From Natronorubrum texcoconense (GTDB taxonomy: Archaea > Halobacteriota > Halobacteria > Halobacteriales > Natrialbaceae), in contig NZ_FNFE01000005.1 of assembly GCF_900100335.1 (NCBI RefSeq), positions 1 through 64,000 on the forward strand: DNA of 64,000 nt, read 5' to 3'. A model generated the notes under the pieces. It did not search any database, had not been told where the DNA came from, and saw only the letters and a list, made by a program, of their open reading frames with translations. How positions within the stretch are numbered: position 1 is the first letter of the stretch; the number at the start of each line of letters is the position of its first letter. Positions 1 to 9,231 of the stretch are shown here, piece after piece. The position numbers were made by a program, and so were the translations under genes.

Positions 1-386
1 ATCTTGATCGCGGCTTCGACGGCTTCGGTGCCGCTGGTCGAGAAGAACGTCTTCGAGAGGTTCCCCGGCGTCACCTCCGCGAGTTTCTCGCCGAGGCGGG
101 CACGGGCCTCCGTCGCGAATCCGGGCGCGAAGTACGCCCCTTCCCGGGCCTGTTCGGCGATTGCGTCAGCGACCCCGTCGGCGGAATGTCCGAGGTTCGA
201 ACACATGAGCTGGCCGGAGAAGTCGATATACTCGTTTCCCGCAGCGTCCGTGAAACGGACGCCCTCACCGCCGACGATCTCGGTCGGGTCGACCTCGCTC
301 TGGAACGACCACGTCCCGAACACGTACTCCTTGTCCAGGCGCTCGATCTCGGTCCGATCGTCCGACAACGCTGTCTCGTTCGTCAT
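1..386 (-). CDS. Class-III (omega) aminotransferase, N-terminal part
   Basis: This is the first 128 codons of a PLP-dependent class-III aminotransferase; the rest lies beyond the left edge. The visible part starts MTNETALSDD and carries the family hallmarks: a TWSFQ segment, a GGEGVRFTDAAGNEYIDF entry strand, a substrate-site stretch with MCSNLGH, and the FFSTSGTEAVEAAIK cofactor-phosphate segment near residues 116-128. It runs away from a semialdehyde dehydrogenase gene across a short AT-rich promoter region. That pairing suits removal of an amino group from a beta- or omega-amino acid such as beta-alanine, with the resulting semialdehyde passed to the dehydrogenase. The exact amino donor is inferred, not visible. 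Confidence 0.85.
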   Translation of the reverse strand, partial: MTNETALSDDRTEIERLDKEYVFGTWSFQSEVDPTEIVGGEGVRFTDAAGNEYIDFSGQLMCSNLGHSADGVADAIAEQAREGAYFAPGFATEARARLGEKLAEVTPGNLSKTFFSTSGTEAVEAAIK

Positions 387-411
387 TCTTTCGCAAGGGT
401 TTGAACTCCGA

Positions 412-420
412 CTACATTAA
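412..420 (-). promoter_or_regulatory. TATA box of the left-edge aminotransferase
   Basis: On the minus strand the element reads GATTAATGT and lies 26-34 bases before the ATG at 386. This spacing is that of a leaderless haloarchaeal transcript. Confidence 0.5.
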
Positions 421-534
421 TCTTTCCGACGAGTACATCATTTCCGAACCACTGTTCTAAACAAAACTACTATATTAGAATTAGGTGTGGTGTAATAGCT
501 ACTAGTTCGAACATGCTCCCGTTCCATCGAAGAT

Positions 535-541
535 TTTATTT
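535..541 (+). promoter_or_regulatory. TATA box of the semialdehyde dehydrogenase
   Basis: TTTTATT lies 23-29 bases before the ATG at 564. It supports that ATG over the in-frame upstream ATG at 513, which would sit before the TATA box. Confidence 0.55.
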
Positions 542-563
542 CATCGCTCACGGTACTCCCCCT

Positions 564-2045
564 ATGGTCGAACTACAGTCGATCGGTCAGAGCAGTACAG
601 TCCGCAACTACGTAGACGGTGACTGGCGCGACGCCTCGGGTACCGACGAGTTGACGAGCGTGAACCCGGCGACGGGAGAAGAGCTGGCGACGGTTCCGTT
701 CAGCTCCGCCGACGACGTCGACGAAATCGTTCAAATCGGAACCGAAGCGTTCGAGGAGTGGTCGGCCCGCCCGGTCGAAGAACGGATCCAGCCGCTTTTC
801 GAACTGAAGCAACTGCTCGAGGAGCACCAGGACGAGCTCGCGGAGCTGCTCGTGAAGGATCACGGCAAGACCTTCGCAGAGGCCAGCGGGGAACTCCGCC
901 GCGGCATCGAGAACGTCGAGGTCGCCTGCGGCATCCCGTCGATGATGCAGAGCGGCTCCCTCCTGAACGCCGCTCCGGACATCGACGAGAGCGCCGTTCG
1001 CAAGCCCCTCGGTGTCTTCACCGCCATCACTCCCTTTAACTTCCCCGGCATGATCCCGCTGTGGTTCCTGCCGTACGCCGTCGCGACCGGGAACAGCTTC
1101 ATCCTCAAGCCGAGCGAGCAGAACCCGCTCGTCGCCCAGCGACTGTTCGAACTCGTCGACGAGGCGGGCTTCCCCGACGGCGTCCTCCAACTCGTCAACG
1201 GCGGCCCCGACACCGTCAACGCGCTCCTCGACCACGAGGGCGTCGAGGGTGCGTCCTTCGTCGGCAGCACCCCCATCGCGAAGCTCGTCTACGAGCGCGC
1301 GGCGAAAAACGGCAAGCGCGCTCAGGCTCAGGGTGGCGCGAAGAACCACATCATCGTCACGGAGACGGCCGATCTCGAGTTCGCAGCCGAGAAGACCGTT
1401 TCCTCCGCCTTCGCGTGCGGCGGCGAACGCTGTCTCGCAAACGACATCGCCCTGATCGAGGAGTCGGTGTACGAGGAGTTCACCGACCTCGTCGTCGAGG
1501 AGGCGGCCTCGCAGGTCGTCGGCTACGGGCTCGACGACGGGACCGATATCGGGGCGCTCATCAGCCCCGAACACGAGCAGACGGTTCGAAACTACATCCA
1601 GACCGGTATCGAAGAGGGAGCAGAGCTCCTTCTCGACGGCCGCGACGTCAACGTGGAAGGCTACGAGGACGGCAACTTCCTCGCCCCGACGGTGTTCGGC
1701 GACGTCACCGAGGACATGGTGATCTCCCAGGAGGAAATCTTCGGCCCCGTGCTCGGTCTGGCAGCCGTCTCGGACGTCGACGAGGCGATCGAACGGATGA
1801 ACGGGAGTCAGTTCGGAAACGCCGCGAGCCTGTTCACGGGCAGCGGTGCAGACGCACGAAAATTCCGTCACGAGGGCGATATCGGGAACCTCGGGGTCAA
1901 CGTCGGCACCTCCGCGCCGATGGCCTTCTTCCACTTCGGCGGCTGGAAGGATTCGTTCTTCGGCGACCTCCACGCCCAGGGCGAGGATATGATCCACTTC
2001 TACACCGACAAGGCCGTCTACATCGAGCGCTGGCCGGACGCCTAA
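564..2045 (+). CDS. mmsA: Methylmalonate-/malonate-semialdehyde dehydrogenase (acylating)
   Basis: A 493-residue aldehyde dehydrogenase of the CoA-acylating MmsA type. It would convert methylmalonate semialdehyde to propionyl-CoA, or malonate semialdehyde to acetyl-CoA, with NAD+ and CoA. The N-terminal YVDGDWRDA, the cofactor stretch FTAITPFNFPGMIPLWFLPYA and the catalytic cysteine (about residue 290, in GGERCLA) are all typical. I start it at 564, not at the in-frame ATG 513, because MVELQ aligns with the family start and a TATA box lies just before it. Four bases separate its stop from the next aminotransferase, so the two are very likely co-transcribed. With the flanking aminotransferases it suggests beta-alanine or branched beta-amino-acid breakdown. 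Confidence 0.9.
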   Translation: MVELQSIGQSSTVRNYVDGDWRDASGTDELTSVNPATGEELATVPFSSADDVDEIVQIGTEAFEEWSARPVEERIQPLFELKQLLEEHQDELAELLVKDHGKTFAEASGELRRGIENVEVACGIPSMMQSGSLLNAAPDIDESAVRKPLGVFTAITPFNFPGMIPLWFLPYAVATGNSFILKPSEQNPLVAQRLFELVDEAGFPDGVLQLVNGGPDTVNALLDHEGVEGASFVGSTPIAKLVYERAAKNGKRAQAQGGAKNHIIVTETADLEFAAEKTVSSAFACGGERCLANDIALIEESVYEEFTDLVVEEAASQVVGYGLDDGTDIGALISPEHEQTVRNYIQTGIEEGAELLLDGRDVNVEGYEDGNFLAPTVFGDVTEDMVISQEEIFGPVLGLAAVSDVDEAIERMNGSQFGNAASLFTGSGADARKFRHEGDIGNLGVNVGTSAPMAFFHFGGWKDSFFGDLHAQGEDMIHFYTDKAVYIERWPDA

Positions 2046-2049
2046 ATCG

Positions 2050-3363
2050 ATGACGAATCCGACAGAGTCGACGGATGAGACGATAGGTTCGGCCGACGTC
2101 CGGGAGGCGTACGAACGCGCGACGCCGCAGTCTCGAGCCCTGGCCGAGCGGGCCCGGTCGGTGATGCCCGGCGGGGACACGCGATCGGTCACCTACCACC
2201 GGCCGTATCCCTCGTTCGTCGACTCCGCAAGCGGCGCGACTCTGCAGACGGTCGACGGCGAGACGTTGCTCGACGTCCTCAACAACTACACCCAGAGCGT
2301 CCTCGGACACGCACCCGAGCCGGTTGTCGAGGCAGTCTGTGACCGGTTTCGCGCGGGCAACGGGGTCGCTGCTCCGACCGAACCTGCCGTCGAGCTGGCC
2401 GAACTGCTCGTCGACCGCGTCGCGTCGATCGATCAAATTCGCTTCTGTAATTCGGGAACCGAGGCGACGATGAACGCGATCCGGGCGGCGATGGCCTGGA
2501 CCGGGGCAGAACGGATCTGCAAGATCGACGGCGGCTATCACGGCACCCACGACGTCGTCGAAATCGGCGTTTCGGGCGACGGTCGAGCGCACGAGGGAAT
2601 CCCACGCTCCGCCGAACGTCGAGTCCAAACGGTGAGCTACAACGACAGCGAGCAGCTCAAGGCGACGTTCGAGGCCGTCGGCGACGAACTGGCGTGTCTC
2701 GTTCTCGAGCCGATACTCGGAGCCGGCGGTATGATTCCAGCGACGGACGAGTTCCTGCGGACGGCTCGCGACGTGACCGAGGACGCCGACGTACCGCTGG
2801 TCTTCGACGAAGTGATGTCGTTCCGACTTTCCCCCGGCGGCGCACAAGAACGGCGTGACGTCGAGCCGGATTTGACGGCGCTCGGGAAGCTCATCGGCGG
2901 TGGCCTTCCGGTCGGCGCCGTCGCCGGACGCGAGCAGTTGATGGCGCAGTTCCACCCCGAAACCGGCTCGATCGATCACTCGGGAACGTTCAACGCCAAT
3001 CCTGCGACGATGATCGGCGGCGTCGCGACACTCGAGCAACTCGACGGCGACGCTATTGCCGTACTGAATCGCCGCGGTGACGAACTTCGAGGGCGTCTTC
3101 AGCAGATCGGCGACGACTCGAACCAGCGGATTACGATCACCGGTGAGGGATCGCTGTTCCAGATCCACTTCACGGACGGTCCGGTTCGGGACTGGCGCTC
3201 GTCCGGTGCTGGTAGCCCCCTCTCCGAACCGCTCTTTCACGCGATGCGACGCGAGGGAATCCTCGTCGCACCGCGCGGAATGGGCAACCTCTCGACGCCG
3301 ATGGACGACGAGGACATCGAAACGATCGCGACGGCGTTCGAACGGGCACTCGAGTCGCTCTAG
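2050..3363 (+). CDS. Class-III aminotransferase, glutamate-1-semialdehyde aminomutase-like
   Basis: A 437-residue PLP enzyme resembling glutamate-1-semialdehyde 2,1-aminomutase. The cofactor lysine is K280 in TALGKLIGGGLPVG, the phosphate segment is FCNSGTEATMNAIR, and the PLP-ring aspartate lies in LVFDEVMSFR. It sits four bases after mmsA, so it is probably not the haem-pathway HemL, which is usually found elsewhere. Catabolic beta-amino-acid aminotransferases belong to the same subfamily and would feed the dehydrogenase upstream. Substrate is inferred from context only. Confidence 0.8.
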   Translation: MTNPTESTDETIGSADVREAYERATPQSRALAERARSVMPGGDTRSVTYHRPYPSFVDSASGATLQTVDGETLLDVLNNYTQSVLGHAPEPVVEAVCDRFRAGNGVAAPTEPAVELAELLVDRVASIDQIRFCNSGTEATMNAIRAAMAWTGAERICKIDGGYHGTHDVVEIGVSGDGRAHEGIPRSAERRVQTVSYNDSEQLKATFEAVGDELACLVLEPILGAGGMIPATDEFLRTARDVTEDADVPLVFDEVMSFRLSPGGAQERRDVEPDLTALGKLIGGGLPVGAVAGREQLMAQFHPETGSIDHSGTFNANPATMIGGVATLEQLDGDAIAVLNRRGDELRGRLQQIGDDSNQRITITGEGSLFQIHFTDGPVRDWRSSGAGSPLSEPLFHAMRREGILVAPRGMGNLSTPMDDEDIETIATAFERALESL

Positions 3364-3419
3364 GACGAGGTACCCGACCGAGGGTAACACTATTGTCGCG
3401 TTCCCGCGAGCGTACGTGT

Positions 3420-4163
3420 ATGCCTGCAGCATTAGTGACGGGAGCGTCTCGTGGCATCGGTCGCGCAGTCGCGGAACAGTTCGCCGCAGACGGCTACGAT
3501 GTCGCGGTAAACTACCGGAGCAGCGACTCGGCGGCCCGCGAGGTCGTCGACACGATCGAGCGCGAAACCGATCAGTCCGCCCTCGCGGTACAGGCGGACG
3601 TCGCCGATCCCGACGCCGTCGAGGCGTGTGTCGACGACGCGGTCGACGCGTTCGGCTCGCTTGACCACGTCGTCAACAACGCCGGAATCAACCAGCACCG
3701 ATACACGCCTGAGCTCTCGCCCGAAGACTTCCAGCGACTGCTGAACATCAACGTCGTCGGGACGTTCGCAGTGACGAAGGCCGCACTCCCGCATCTCGAG
3801 GACTCGTCCGTCTCCGAGGGACCGTCGGTAATCAACCTCTCGTCGCGACTCGCATACAGCGGCGCGGACTACGAACCGCACTACGCGACGTCGAAGGTCG
3901 GGATCATCGGGCTCACGAAGAGCCACGCGCTCGAGTTCGGACCGACGATTCGCGTGAACGCCATCGCGCCGGGGTTCATCGAGACGGATATGACCGATGC
4001 GACGACCTCGGAGGAAGCAAAGGAACGAAAGCGACAGGACGTAATTCCGGTCGGCCGATTAGGCAAACCCGAGGATATCGGGCAGGCGGCGGCGTACCTC
4101 CGGGACGCCTCCTTCGTCACCGGTGAAACGCTGAACGTCAACGGCGGACAGCGGATGCAGTAG
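3420..4163 (+). CDS. Short-chain dehydrogenase/reductase, FabG-like
   Basis: A 247-residue NAD(P)-dependent classical SDR. The nucleotide motif TGASRGIGR is at residues 7-15, NNAG follows, and the catalytic serine lies in INLSS with tyrosine and lysine in HYATSK. The C-terminus ends GETLNVNGGQRMQ, as in FabG-type enzymes. I chose the ATG at 3420 because the nine codons before it in frame are not SDR-like. It lies 56 bases after the aminotransferase on the same strand and may be co-transcribed. Its likely role is oxidation or reduction of a 3-hydroxy/3-keto acid or CoA ester; the true substrate cannot be read from sequence. Confidence 0.8.
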   Translation: MPAALVTGASRGIGRAVAEQFAADGYDVAVNYRSSDSAAREVVDTIERETDQSALAVQADVADPDAVEACVDDAVDAFGSLDHVVNNAGINQHRYTPELSPEDFQRLLNINVVGTFAVTKAALPHLEDSSVSEGPSVINLSSRLAYSGADYEPHYATSKVGIIGLTKSHALEFGPTIRVNAIAPGFIETDMTDATTSEEAKERKRQDVIPVGRLGKPEDIGQAAAYLRDASFVTGETLNVNGGQRMQ

Positions 4164-4181
4164 TCGCTTCCACCGGCCACG

Positions 4182-5741
4182 TCAGTCGGTCGATATCGAG
4201 TCGAGGAGCGCCCGACGGTCGATCTTGTCGCTGCTCGTCTTCGGCAACTCCCGCTCGAACACGTACTGACGTGGCCGTTTGAACGACTCGAGTTCGTCAG
4301 ACTCGACGAAAAAGCCCTCGAGGTCGTCGCTCGAGAGGTCCTCGCTCGCCGGAACGACGAACGCGGTGACGACTTCGCCCCACTCGTCGTCGGGAACGCC
4401 GACGACCGCACCCGAAACGACGTCCGGATGGCTGTGGAGGAGGTTCTCGACTTCCGCCGGATAGATGTTCTCGCCGCCGCTGACGATCATGTCATCTTTC
4501 CGGTCGACGAAGTAGAGGAAGCCGTCCTCGTCTCTGCGCCCGAGGTCTCCGGTTCGATACCAGCCGTCGACGATCGCTTCGTCGGTCGCCGCGGGATCTC
4601 GCCAGTACTCGAGCAGACACGTGGAGGCGTTCACGAGGAGTTCCCCCACCTCGTCGGTGTCGACGACGGCGTCCGGAACGGGGTTCTCGGAATCGACGAC
4701 TCGGACGGCTGCGTTCGGAGCGGCCTGTCCGATGCTTCCTAACTTCTCGTCGTGGAACTCCGGATAGATCAGCGTCCCGAAGACGATCTCCGTCGTTCCG
4801 TACGCGTTCACGAACTCGCAGTCCGACACGTGGTCCCGCGCTCGCTTTGCGACGGCGGCGGGCATCGCCGCGCCGGAGTACTGAATCATCCGAACGTGTT
4901 CGATATCGCAATCTCCGATCGATTCCTCGTCGACCAGCGCCCGCACGTGCGTCGGCACTCCCCACATGGTCGTGATTCCCTCCGATTCGATTCGCTCGAG
5001 CGTCGTCGCCGGATCGAACTCGTGCTGGACGACGTTGCACGCGCCGACGTTCAGCGCCGGCAGGACGTTACAGAGCAGCGGTCCGACGTGATAGAGCGGG
5101 CCGAGTGCGACGTTCACGTCCGTCGGTCGGAGCCGGTTGTACGGGAGCGAGACGAGCGCGGCGTTCACGACGGTTCGGTGAGAGTGGAGGACGCCCTTCG
5201 GACGCCCGGTCGTCCCCGAGGTGTAGAGGAGTAGCGCCGGGTCGGATTCGTCGACGTCGGCTTCGGCCGGCATCTGTTTCGTGCCAGCCCCGTCGCCGCC
5301 CTCGAGTTGCTCGTACGACACGCCGGCCGGTTCGGCGTCGACACCCACTCCTACGAGTAGGTTCGGCAACGCCTCGGCCTCGAGCGCATCGACGGTCTCC
5401 AGGCACTCCTCGTCGAAGACCAGCCCGGCCGATTCGGCGTGCTCGAGTACGTACGCGAGCCGTTTCGGCGGCACTCGGTAACTGATCGGATTGAACACGA
5501 GGCCGGCGTACGCCGACGCGAACAGGAGTTCGACGAACTCGATCGAGTCGGTCAACAGGACCGAGAGATGATCTCCGGGTTCGAAGCCGGCCTCGAGCAG
5601 TCCGGCTGCGATATCTTGCGCTCGCTCGTCCAGTTCCGCGAAGGAGACCGTCTCGTCGCGTGCCGGCTCTCGGAGCGCGGCTCGATCCGGAAAGCGGGCC
5701 GCGGCCTGTCCCAGAAGGTCGGCAGTGGTTGGCTGTGTCAC
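4182..5741 (-). CDS. AMP-forming acyl-CoA ligase
   Basis: A 519-residue member of the ANL (acyl-CoA synthetase) family, which activates a carboxylic acid to its CoA thioester with ATP. The P-loop-like motif LLYTSGTTGRPKGVLHSH, the A5 motif NAYGTTE, the hinge YRTGDLGRRDEDGFLYFVDRKDD and the C-terminal lysine in PKTSSDKIDRR are all present. Translation appears to start at a GTG. The gene is divergent from an acyl-CoA dehydrogenase across 139 bases and convergent with the SDR at its 3' end. It supplies the CoA ester that neighbouring enzymes could oxidise; chain type is unknown. Confidence 0.88.
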   Translation of the reverse strand: MTQPTTADLLGQAAARFPDRAALREPARDETVSFAELDERAQDIAAGLLEAGFEPGDHLSVLLTDSIEFVELLFASAYAGLVFNPISYRVPPKRLAYVLEHAESAGLVFDEECLETVDALEAEALPNLLVGVGVDAEPAGVSYEQLEGGDGAGTKQMPAEADVDESDPALLLYTSGTTGRPKGVLHSHRTVVNAALVSLPYNRLRPTDVNVALGPLYHVGPLLCNVLPALNVGACNVVQHEFDPATTLERIESEGITTMWGVPTHVRALVDEESIGDCDIEHVRMIQYSGAAMPAAVAKRARDHVSDCEFVNAYGTTEIVFGTLIYPEFHDEKLGSIGQAAPNAAVRVVDSENPVPDAVVDTDEVGELLVNASTCLLEYWRDPAATDEAIVDGWYRTGDLGRRDEDGFLYFVDRKDDMIVSGGENIYPAEVENLLHSHPDVVSGAVVGVPDDEWGEVVTAFVVPASEDLSSDDLEGFFVESDELESFKRPRQYVFERELPKTSSDKIDRRALLDSISTD

Positions 5742-5765
5742 ACACGACGGTATCGGAGCACACCG

Positions 5766-5771
5766 TTATAA
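5766..5771 (-). promoter_or_regulatory. TATA box of the acyl-CoA ligase
   Basis: TTATAA reads the same on both strands and lies 25-30 bases before the GTG start at 5741, which supports that GTG as the start of a leaderless message. Confidence 0.5.
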
Positions 5772-5880
5772 TGCTGCTGTCCGCCGGTCAGCCTGTGCGT
5801 GTGGATGGCGGGCCATCCCACGGAATTATGTGGGACGCCACCAAGGTACGACTGCGATCGGACGGGTCGCACGTAATACC

Positions 5881-7017
5881 ATGATAACAACGATCGAGCT
5901 CTCGGAGTCGCATCAGGAACACCGAGAGTCAGTTCGCCAGTTCTGTGAAACGGAGGTCGAACCGCACGTCGACGAGTACGAATCGTCCGGCACGTTTCCG
6001 ACGGACGTCGTCGAACGGGTCGCCGAAGCCGGATTCCACGGGGTCCAGTACGGGACGGAGTACGACGGCCTCGGCCTCGATTACCGGTCCTACGCCATCA
6101 CTATCGAGGAACTCTCCCGAAGCTGGAAGCTCCTCGCCGGAACCGCCTCGGTCGCCGGCAGTCTCGTCGGCTATCCGATCCACGAGTTCGGCGCGGAGTG
6201 GCAACGCGAGGAGTGGCTCGGAAACATCTGCTCGGGCGCGTGGATCCCCGCGCTCTCGTTGACCGAACCGAACGCCGGCAGCGACGCGGGCTCGCTCGAG
6301 ACGACGGCGACTCGAGACGGCGACGAGTACGTCCTCGACGGCGAGAAGGTGTGGACGACGAACGGGAGTATTGCGGATTTCCTGGTCGTCGGTGCGCGGA
6401 CGGACGAGGGCGTCAGCCTGATCGGCGTCCCGAACCCGGCGGATCGAGACGGCCTCGAGTTCGTTCGCGACATCCCGTGTATGGAAGGCGATGCCTCGAT
6501 CGAGACCGAACTTCGGTTCGACGACGTTCGGGTTCCGGCGGAGAACGTCATCGGAGAACCGGGGAAGGGCCTCCGATACGTCCTCGAGGGGCTGGACATC
6601 GGGCGAATCGGGACGGCCGCTCAGGGGGTCGGCGTGGCACAGGGCTCGTTCGAGGATAGCGTGGCGTTCGCCGACGAGCGCGAGCAGTTCGGACAGCCGA
6701 TCCGGGAGTTCCAGGGCATCTCGTTCAAGCTCGCGGACATGGCGATCGAGATCGAAGCGTCGCGGCTGCTCACCCTCTCCGCCGCGGCGAAGCGGGATCG
6801 GGGAGAACGCGTAACCTCTGAGGCGGCGATGGCGAAGACGAAGGCGACGGACGTCGCGATGGACGTGACGACCGAAGCCGTCCAGGTTCACGGCTCCCGC
6901 GGCTACTCGAAGGACTACCCGCTCGAGCGGCGAATGCGCGTCGCGAAGGGGATGCAGATCTACGAGGGAACGAACGAAATCAATCGGATCGTGGTCGCGA
7001 ACGGGCTTTACGACTGA
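5881..7017 (+). CDS. Acyl-CoA dehydrogenase
   Basis: A 378-residue FAD flavoenzyme that puts a double bond into an acyl-CoA. It has the FAD/substrate segment LTEPNAGSD, the WTTNGS strand, and the catalytic base glutamate in QIYEGTNEINR near the C-terminus. The reading frame stays open upstream to 5725, but those residues are cysteine- and arginine-rich and unlike the family, so I start at the ATG at 5881. It is divergent from the acyl-CoA ligase, and a cyclase-family gene follows 41 bases downstream. Substrate class cannot be assigned; short or branched chains are usual for enzymes of this length. Confidence 0.88.
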   Translation: MITTIELSESHQEHRESVRQFCETEVEPHVDEYESSGTFPTDVVERVAEAGFHGVQYGTEYDGLGLDYRSYAITIEELSRSWKLLAGTASVAGSLVGYPIHEFGAEWQREEWLGNICSGAWIPALSLTEPNAGSDAGSLETTATRDGDEYVLDGEKVWTTNGSIADFLVVGARTDEGVSLIGVPNPADRDGLEFVRDIPCMEGDASIETELRFDDVRVPAENVIGEPGKGLRYVLEGLDIGRIGTAAQGVGVAQGSFEDSVAFADEREQFGQPIREFQGISFKLADMAIEIEASRLLTLSAAAKRDRGERVTSEAAMAKTKATDVAMDVTTEAVQVHGSRGYSKDYPLERRMRVAKGMQIYEGTNEINRIVVANGLYD

Positions 7018-7058
7018 CTGTGAGAACAGTTATTAGCTGACCGGTCACACGTGTTATC

Positions 7059-7784
7059 GTGTCTCAACTGATCGACCTGACTGCAGAGATCACCGAAGAG
7101 ATGGCGAACCACCCGAACCACGGTCGAAGCCCGCTGTTTCTTTCGGGCACTCGAATGAACCACGAGCAGGCCGAAGACACGTGGCGTGGAAAGGGGGTCG
7201 ACGACCTGTCGTTGGTCAACGGCTTCGTCTACATCGCCGAACACAACGGGACGCACATCGACGCGCCGTTTCACCTCCACCCGGACGGGAAAACGATCGA
7301 CGAGATCGGTCTCGAGGAGTGTCACGGTCCGGCCGTCTGGCTCGACGTCTCCGACGTCGGGCCGAAGGGAGAGATCGGCCCCGAGGTGCTCGAAGACGCC
7401 GCGGCCGATGCCGGCGTCGAGGTCGAACGCGGCGACTCGGTGTTGCTGTACACCGGCTGGGATGACTACCTGCCGGATGACGAAGCCACGTATCTGGGAG
7501 ATCACCCGGGCCTCTCGGAAACGGGCGCGGAGTGGCTCTACGAACGCGACGTGAGCGTCGTCGGCATCGACTGCGGGAACGTCGACATCGCCGGCGACGT
7601 CTCGATGCCGGCTCATCGCGTTCTTCTCAGGGAGGGCGCACCCGACTCTTACACACTAATCGTCGAAAACCTCCGGAATATCGACGACATTCCGTCCCAC
7701 CGCTTCGTCTTCAGCGCGACCCCCCTTCCGCTCAGCGGTGCGACGGCGAGTCCGATCCGCGCGTTCGCCGTCGTCGACGACTGA
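7059..7784 (+). CDS. Cyclase-family (kynurenine formamidase-like) hydrolase
   Basis: A 241-residue metal hydrolase of the cyclase/KynB superfamily. The metal-binding signature HNGTHIDAPFH, at about residues 66-76, is intact. Translation starts at a GTG: MSQLIDLTAEITEEM fits the family start, and no better ATG precedes it. Members hydrolyse amides, lactones or isatin-type rings. The position directly after an acyl-CoA dehydrogenase suggests a ring- or amide-opening step in the same catabolic route, but no aromatic pathway genes are visible. Function beyond hydrolase is inference. Confidence 0.75.
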   Translation: MSQLIDLTAEITEEMANHPNHGRSPLFLSGTRMNHEQAEDTWRGKGVDDLSLVNGFVYIAEHNGTHIDAPFHLHPDGKTIDEIGLEECHGPAVWLDVSDVGPKGEIGPEVLEDAAADAGVEVERGDSVLLYTGWDDYLPDDEATYLGDHPGLSETGAEWLYERDVSVVGIDCGNVDIAGDVSMPAHRVLLREGAPDSYTLIVENLRNIDDIPSHRFVFSATPLPLSGATASPIRAFAVVDD

Positions 7785-7922
7785 GCGGTACGCGTTACGA
7801 ATCGGTATCGGGCGGTAGTACAGGATTCTCACGAACAAACGGGAGGCCGATGCTGCGTTCGATTTTCCTCGTTCGACAGTACGGACGACCGGAGGAGTAG
7901 CCGTTCCGTCCGGATTCCGACG

Positions 7923-9155
7923 CTACTGCTTTCGGTGTTCCTCGACGACGTCCCAGTCGAGTTCGATCCCGAGCCCCGGTTCGTCGGGAACCTCGATTCG
8001 CCCGTCCTGGATGAGCGGTTCGTCGGCGTCGACGAGGTCGTCCCACCACGGGACGTCTCGAGCGTGGAACTCGAGCGCGAGGAAGTTCGGGACCGTCGCA
8101 CCGACGTGAACGCCGGCCATCGTCGCGACGGGGCTGCCGATGTTGTGGGGGCACATCGTCAGGTAGTAGGTGTCGGCTAGTTCGGCGATCTTCTTCGTCT
8201 CCGCGATGCCGCCGGTCTTCGGCACGTCGGGGGCGACGAAGGAGACGGCTTCCTCCTCGACGAGGTCGCGAAAGCCATGGCGGCCGTAGCGGTTCTCCCC
8301 GGTGAGCAGCGGCTGCTCGACGCTCCGGTTGAGCGTCGCCAGCGCGTCGGCGTTTTCCGGCGGGAGCGGGTCCTCGATCCACGCGAGGTCGTACGGCTCG
8401 AGGGCCGCACACAGCTTTTCGGTCGCCTCGACGCTGAAGTTCCAGTGGAGGTCGACCGCGACCTCCGCTTCGTCGCCGACCTCCTCAGTCACGGCTTCGA
8501 CCAGCCCGCGCTTGTGTTCGATCTCGGGGCCGTCGAAGTGGCGTGCGAGCGTGTCGATCTCGCGGCCCGACGGGACGTCGAGGTCGAACTTGATTATCTC
8601 GTAGCCGTCGTCGACCGCCGCCCGCGCCGCCTTGGCGTAGGCCTTCGCCTCGTACGTCTCGTTCGGCTGTTCGTTGAGGGCCGACTCGACCATCCCCTCG
8701 CCGGCGTGGCAGTCCGCGTACATCCGGACCTCCTCGCGCATCTTGCCGCCCAGCAGTTGGTACACCGGCTGTTCGAGGATCTTTCCGGCGGCGTCCCAGA
8801 GCGCGAGTTCGATTCCGCTGATCGCGATCGTGCCGATCCCCTGCTGCGAACCGCGCCCCGAGAGGCTCTCGCGCATGAGATGGTACAGTCGCTCGACGTC
8901 CAGCGGGTTCTCGCCGACGAGTACGGGTTCGAAGTAGTCGGTGATCACCTCGTGGACGCCCGGCGAGGGGTAGGATTCGCCGATGCCCACGACGCCGGCA
9001 TCGGTCTCGAGTCGAACGATCGTCCACGGAAAGTTTCCGTCGACGACGACCGTCTCGAGACCGGTAATCTCGGGTGTTTCGGTCGAGCGATCGGGCGTGT
9101 CACCGAAGTCGGGCCAGATGCTCGAGGCTAACCGCGACGCGAAGTCTGCATACAT
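7923..9155 (-). CDS. Enolase-superfamily sugar-acid dehydratase (mandelate racemase/MLE type)
   Basis: A 410-residue protein with an enolase-superfamily N-terminal cap and TIM barrel. Metal ligands are visible as Asp in VDLHWNF, Glu in WIEDPLPPEN and Glu in LLTGENRYG, and a catalytic histidine is in CPHNIGSP. Haloarchaeal xylonate and gluconate dehydratases belong to this superfamily, so dehydration of an aldonic acid to a 2-keto-3-deoxy acid is the likely reaction. The GTG at 9170 is in frame, but the ATG at 9155 (MYADFASRL) looks better. The next gene upstream in the same direction is a GlcD-type oxidase. Exact substrate is uncertain. Confidence 0.82.
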   Translation of the reverse strand: MYADFASRLASSIWPDFGDTPDRSTETPEITGLETVVVDGNFPWTIVRLETDAGVVGIGESYPSPGVHEVITDYFEPVLVGENPLDVERLYHLMRESLSGRGSQQGIGTIAISGIELALWDAAGKILEQPVYQLLGGKMREEVRMYADCHAGEGMVESALNEQPNETYEAKAYAKAARAAVDDGYEIIKFDLDVPSGREIDTLARHFDGPEIEHKRGLVEAVTEEVGDEAEVAVDLHWNFSVEATEKLCAALEPYDLAWIEDPLPPENADALATLNRSVEQPLLTGENRYGRHGFRDLVEEEAVSFVAPDVPKTGGIAETKKIAELADTYYLTMCPHNIGSPVATMAGVHVGATVPNFLALEFHARDVPWWDDLVDADEPLIQDGRIEVPDEPGLGIELDWDVVEEHRKQ

Positions 9156-9231
9156 GGTACCACAAAACACATTGCCGGACGGTTATATTAATCTATGGGA
9201 GCACTGACCGAGGGACGTCTCGCCGTTCGTG

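Noticed and set aside
573-2192. Long minus-strand open frame opposite mmsA
   Set aside because: Shadow of the plus-strand gene; its translation is rich in repeated V/D/R runs without family motifs, as GC-rich third positions produce.
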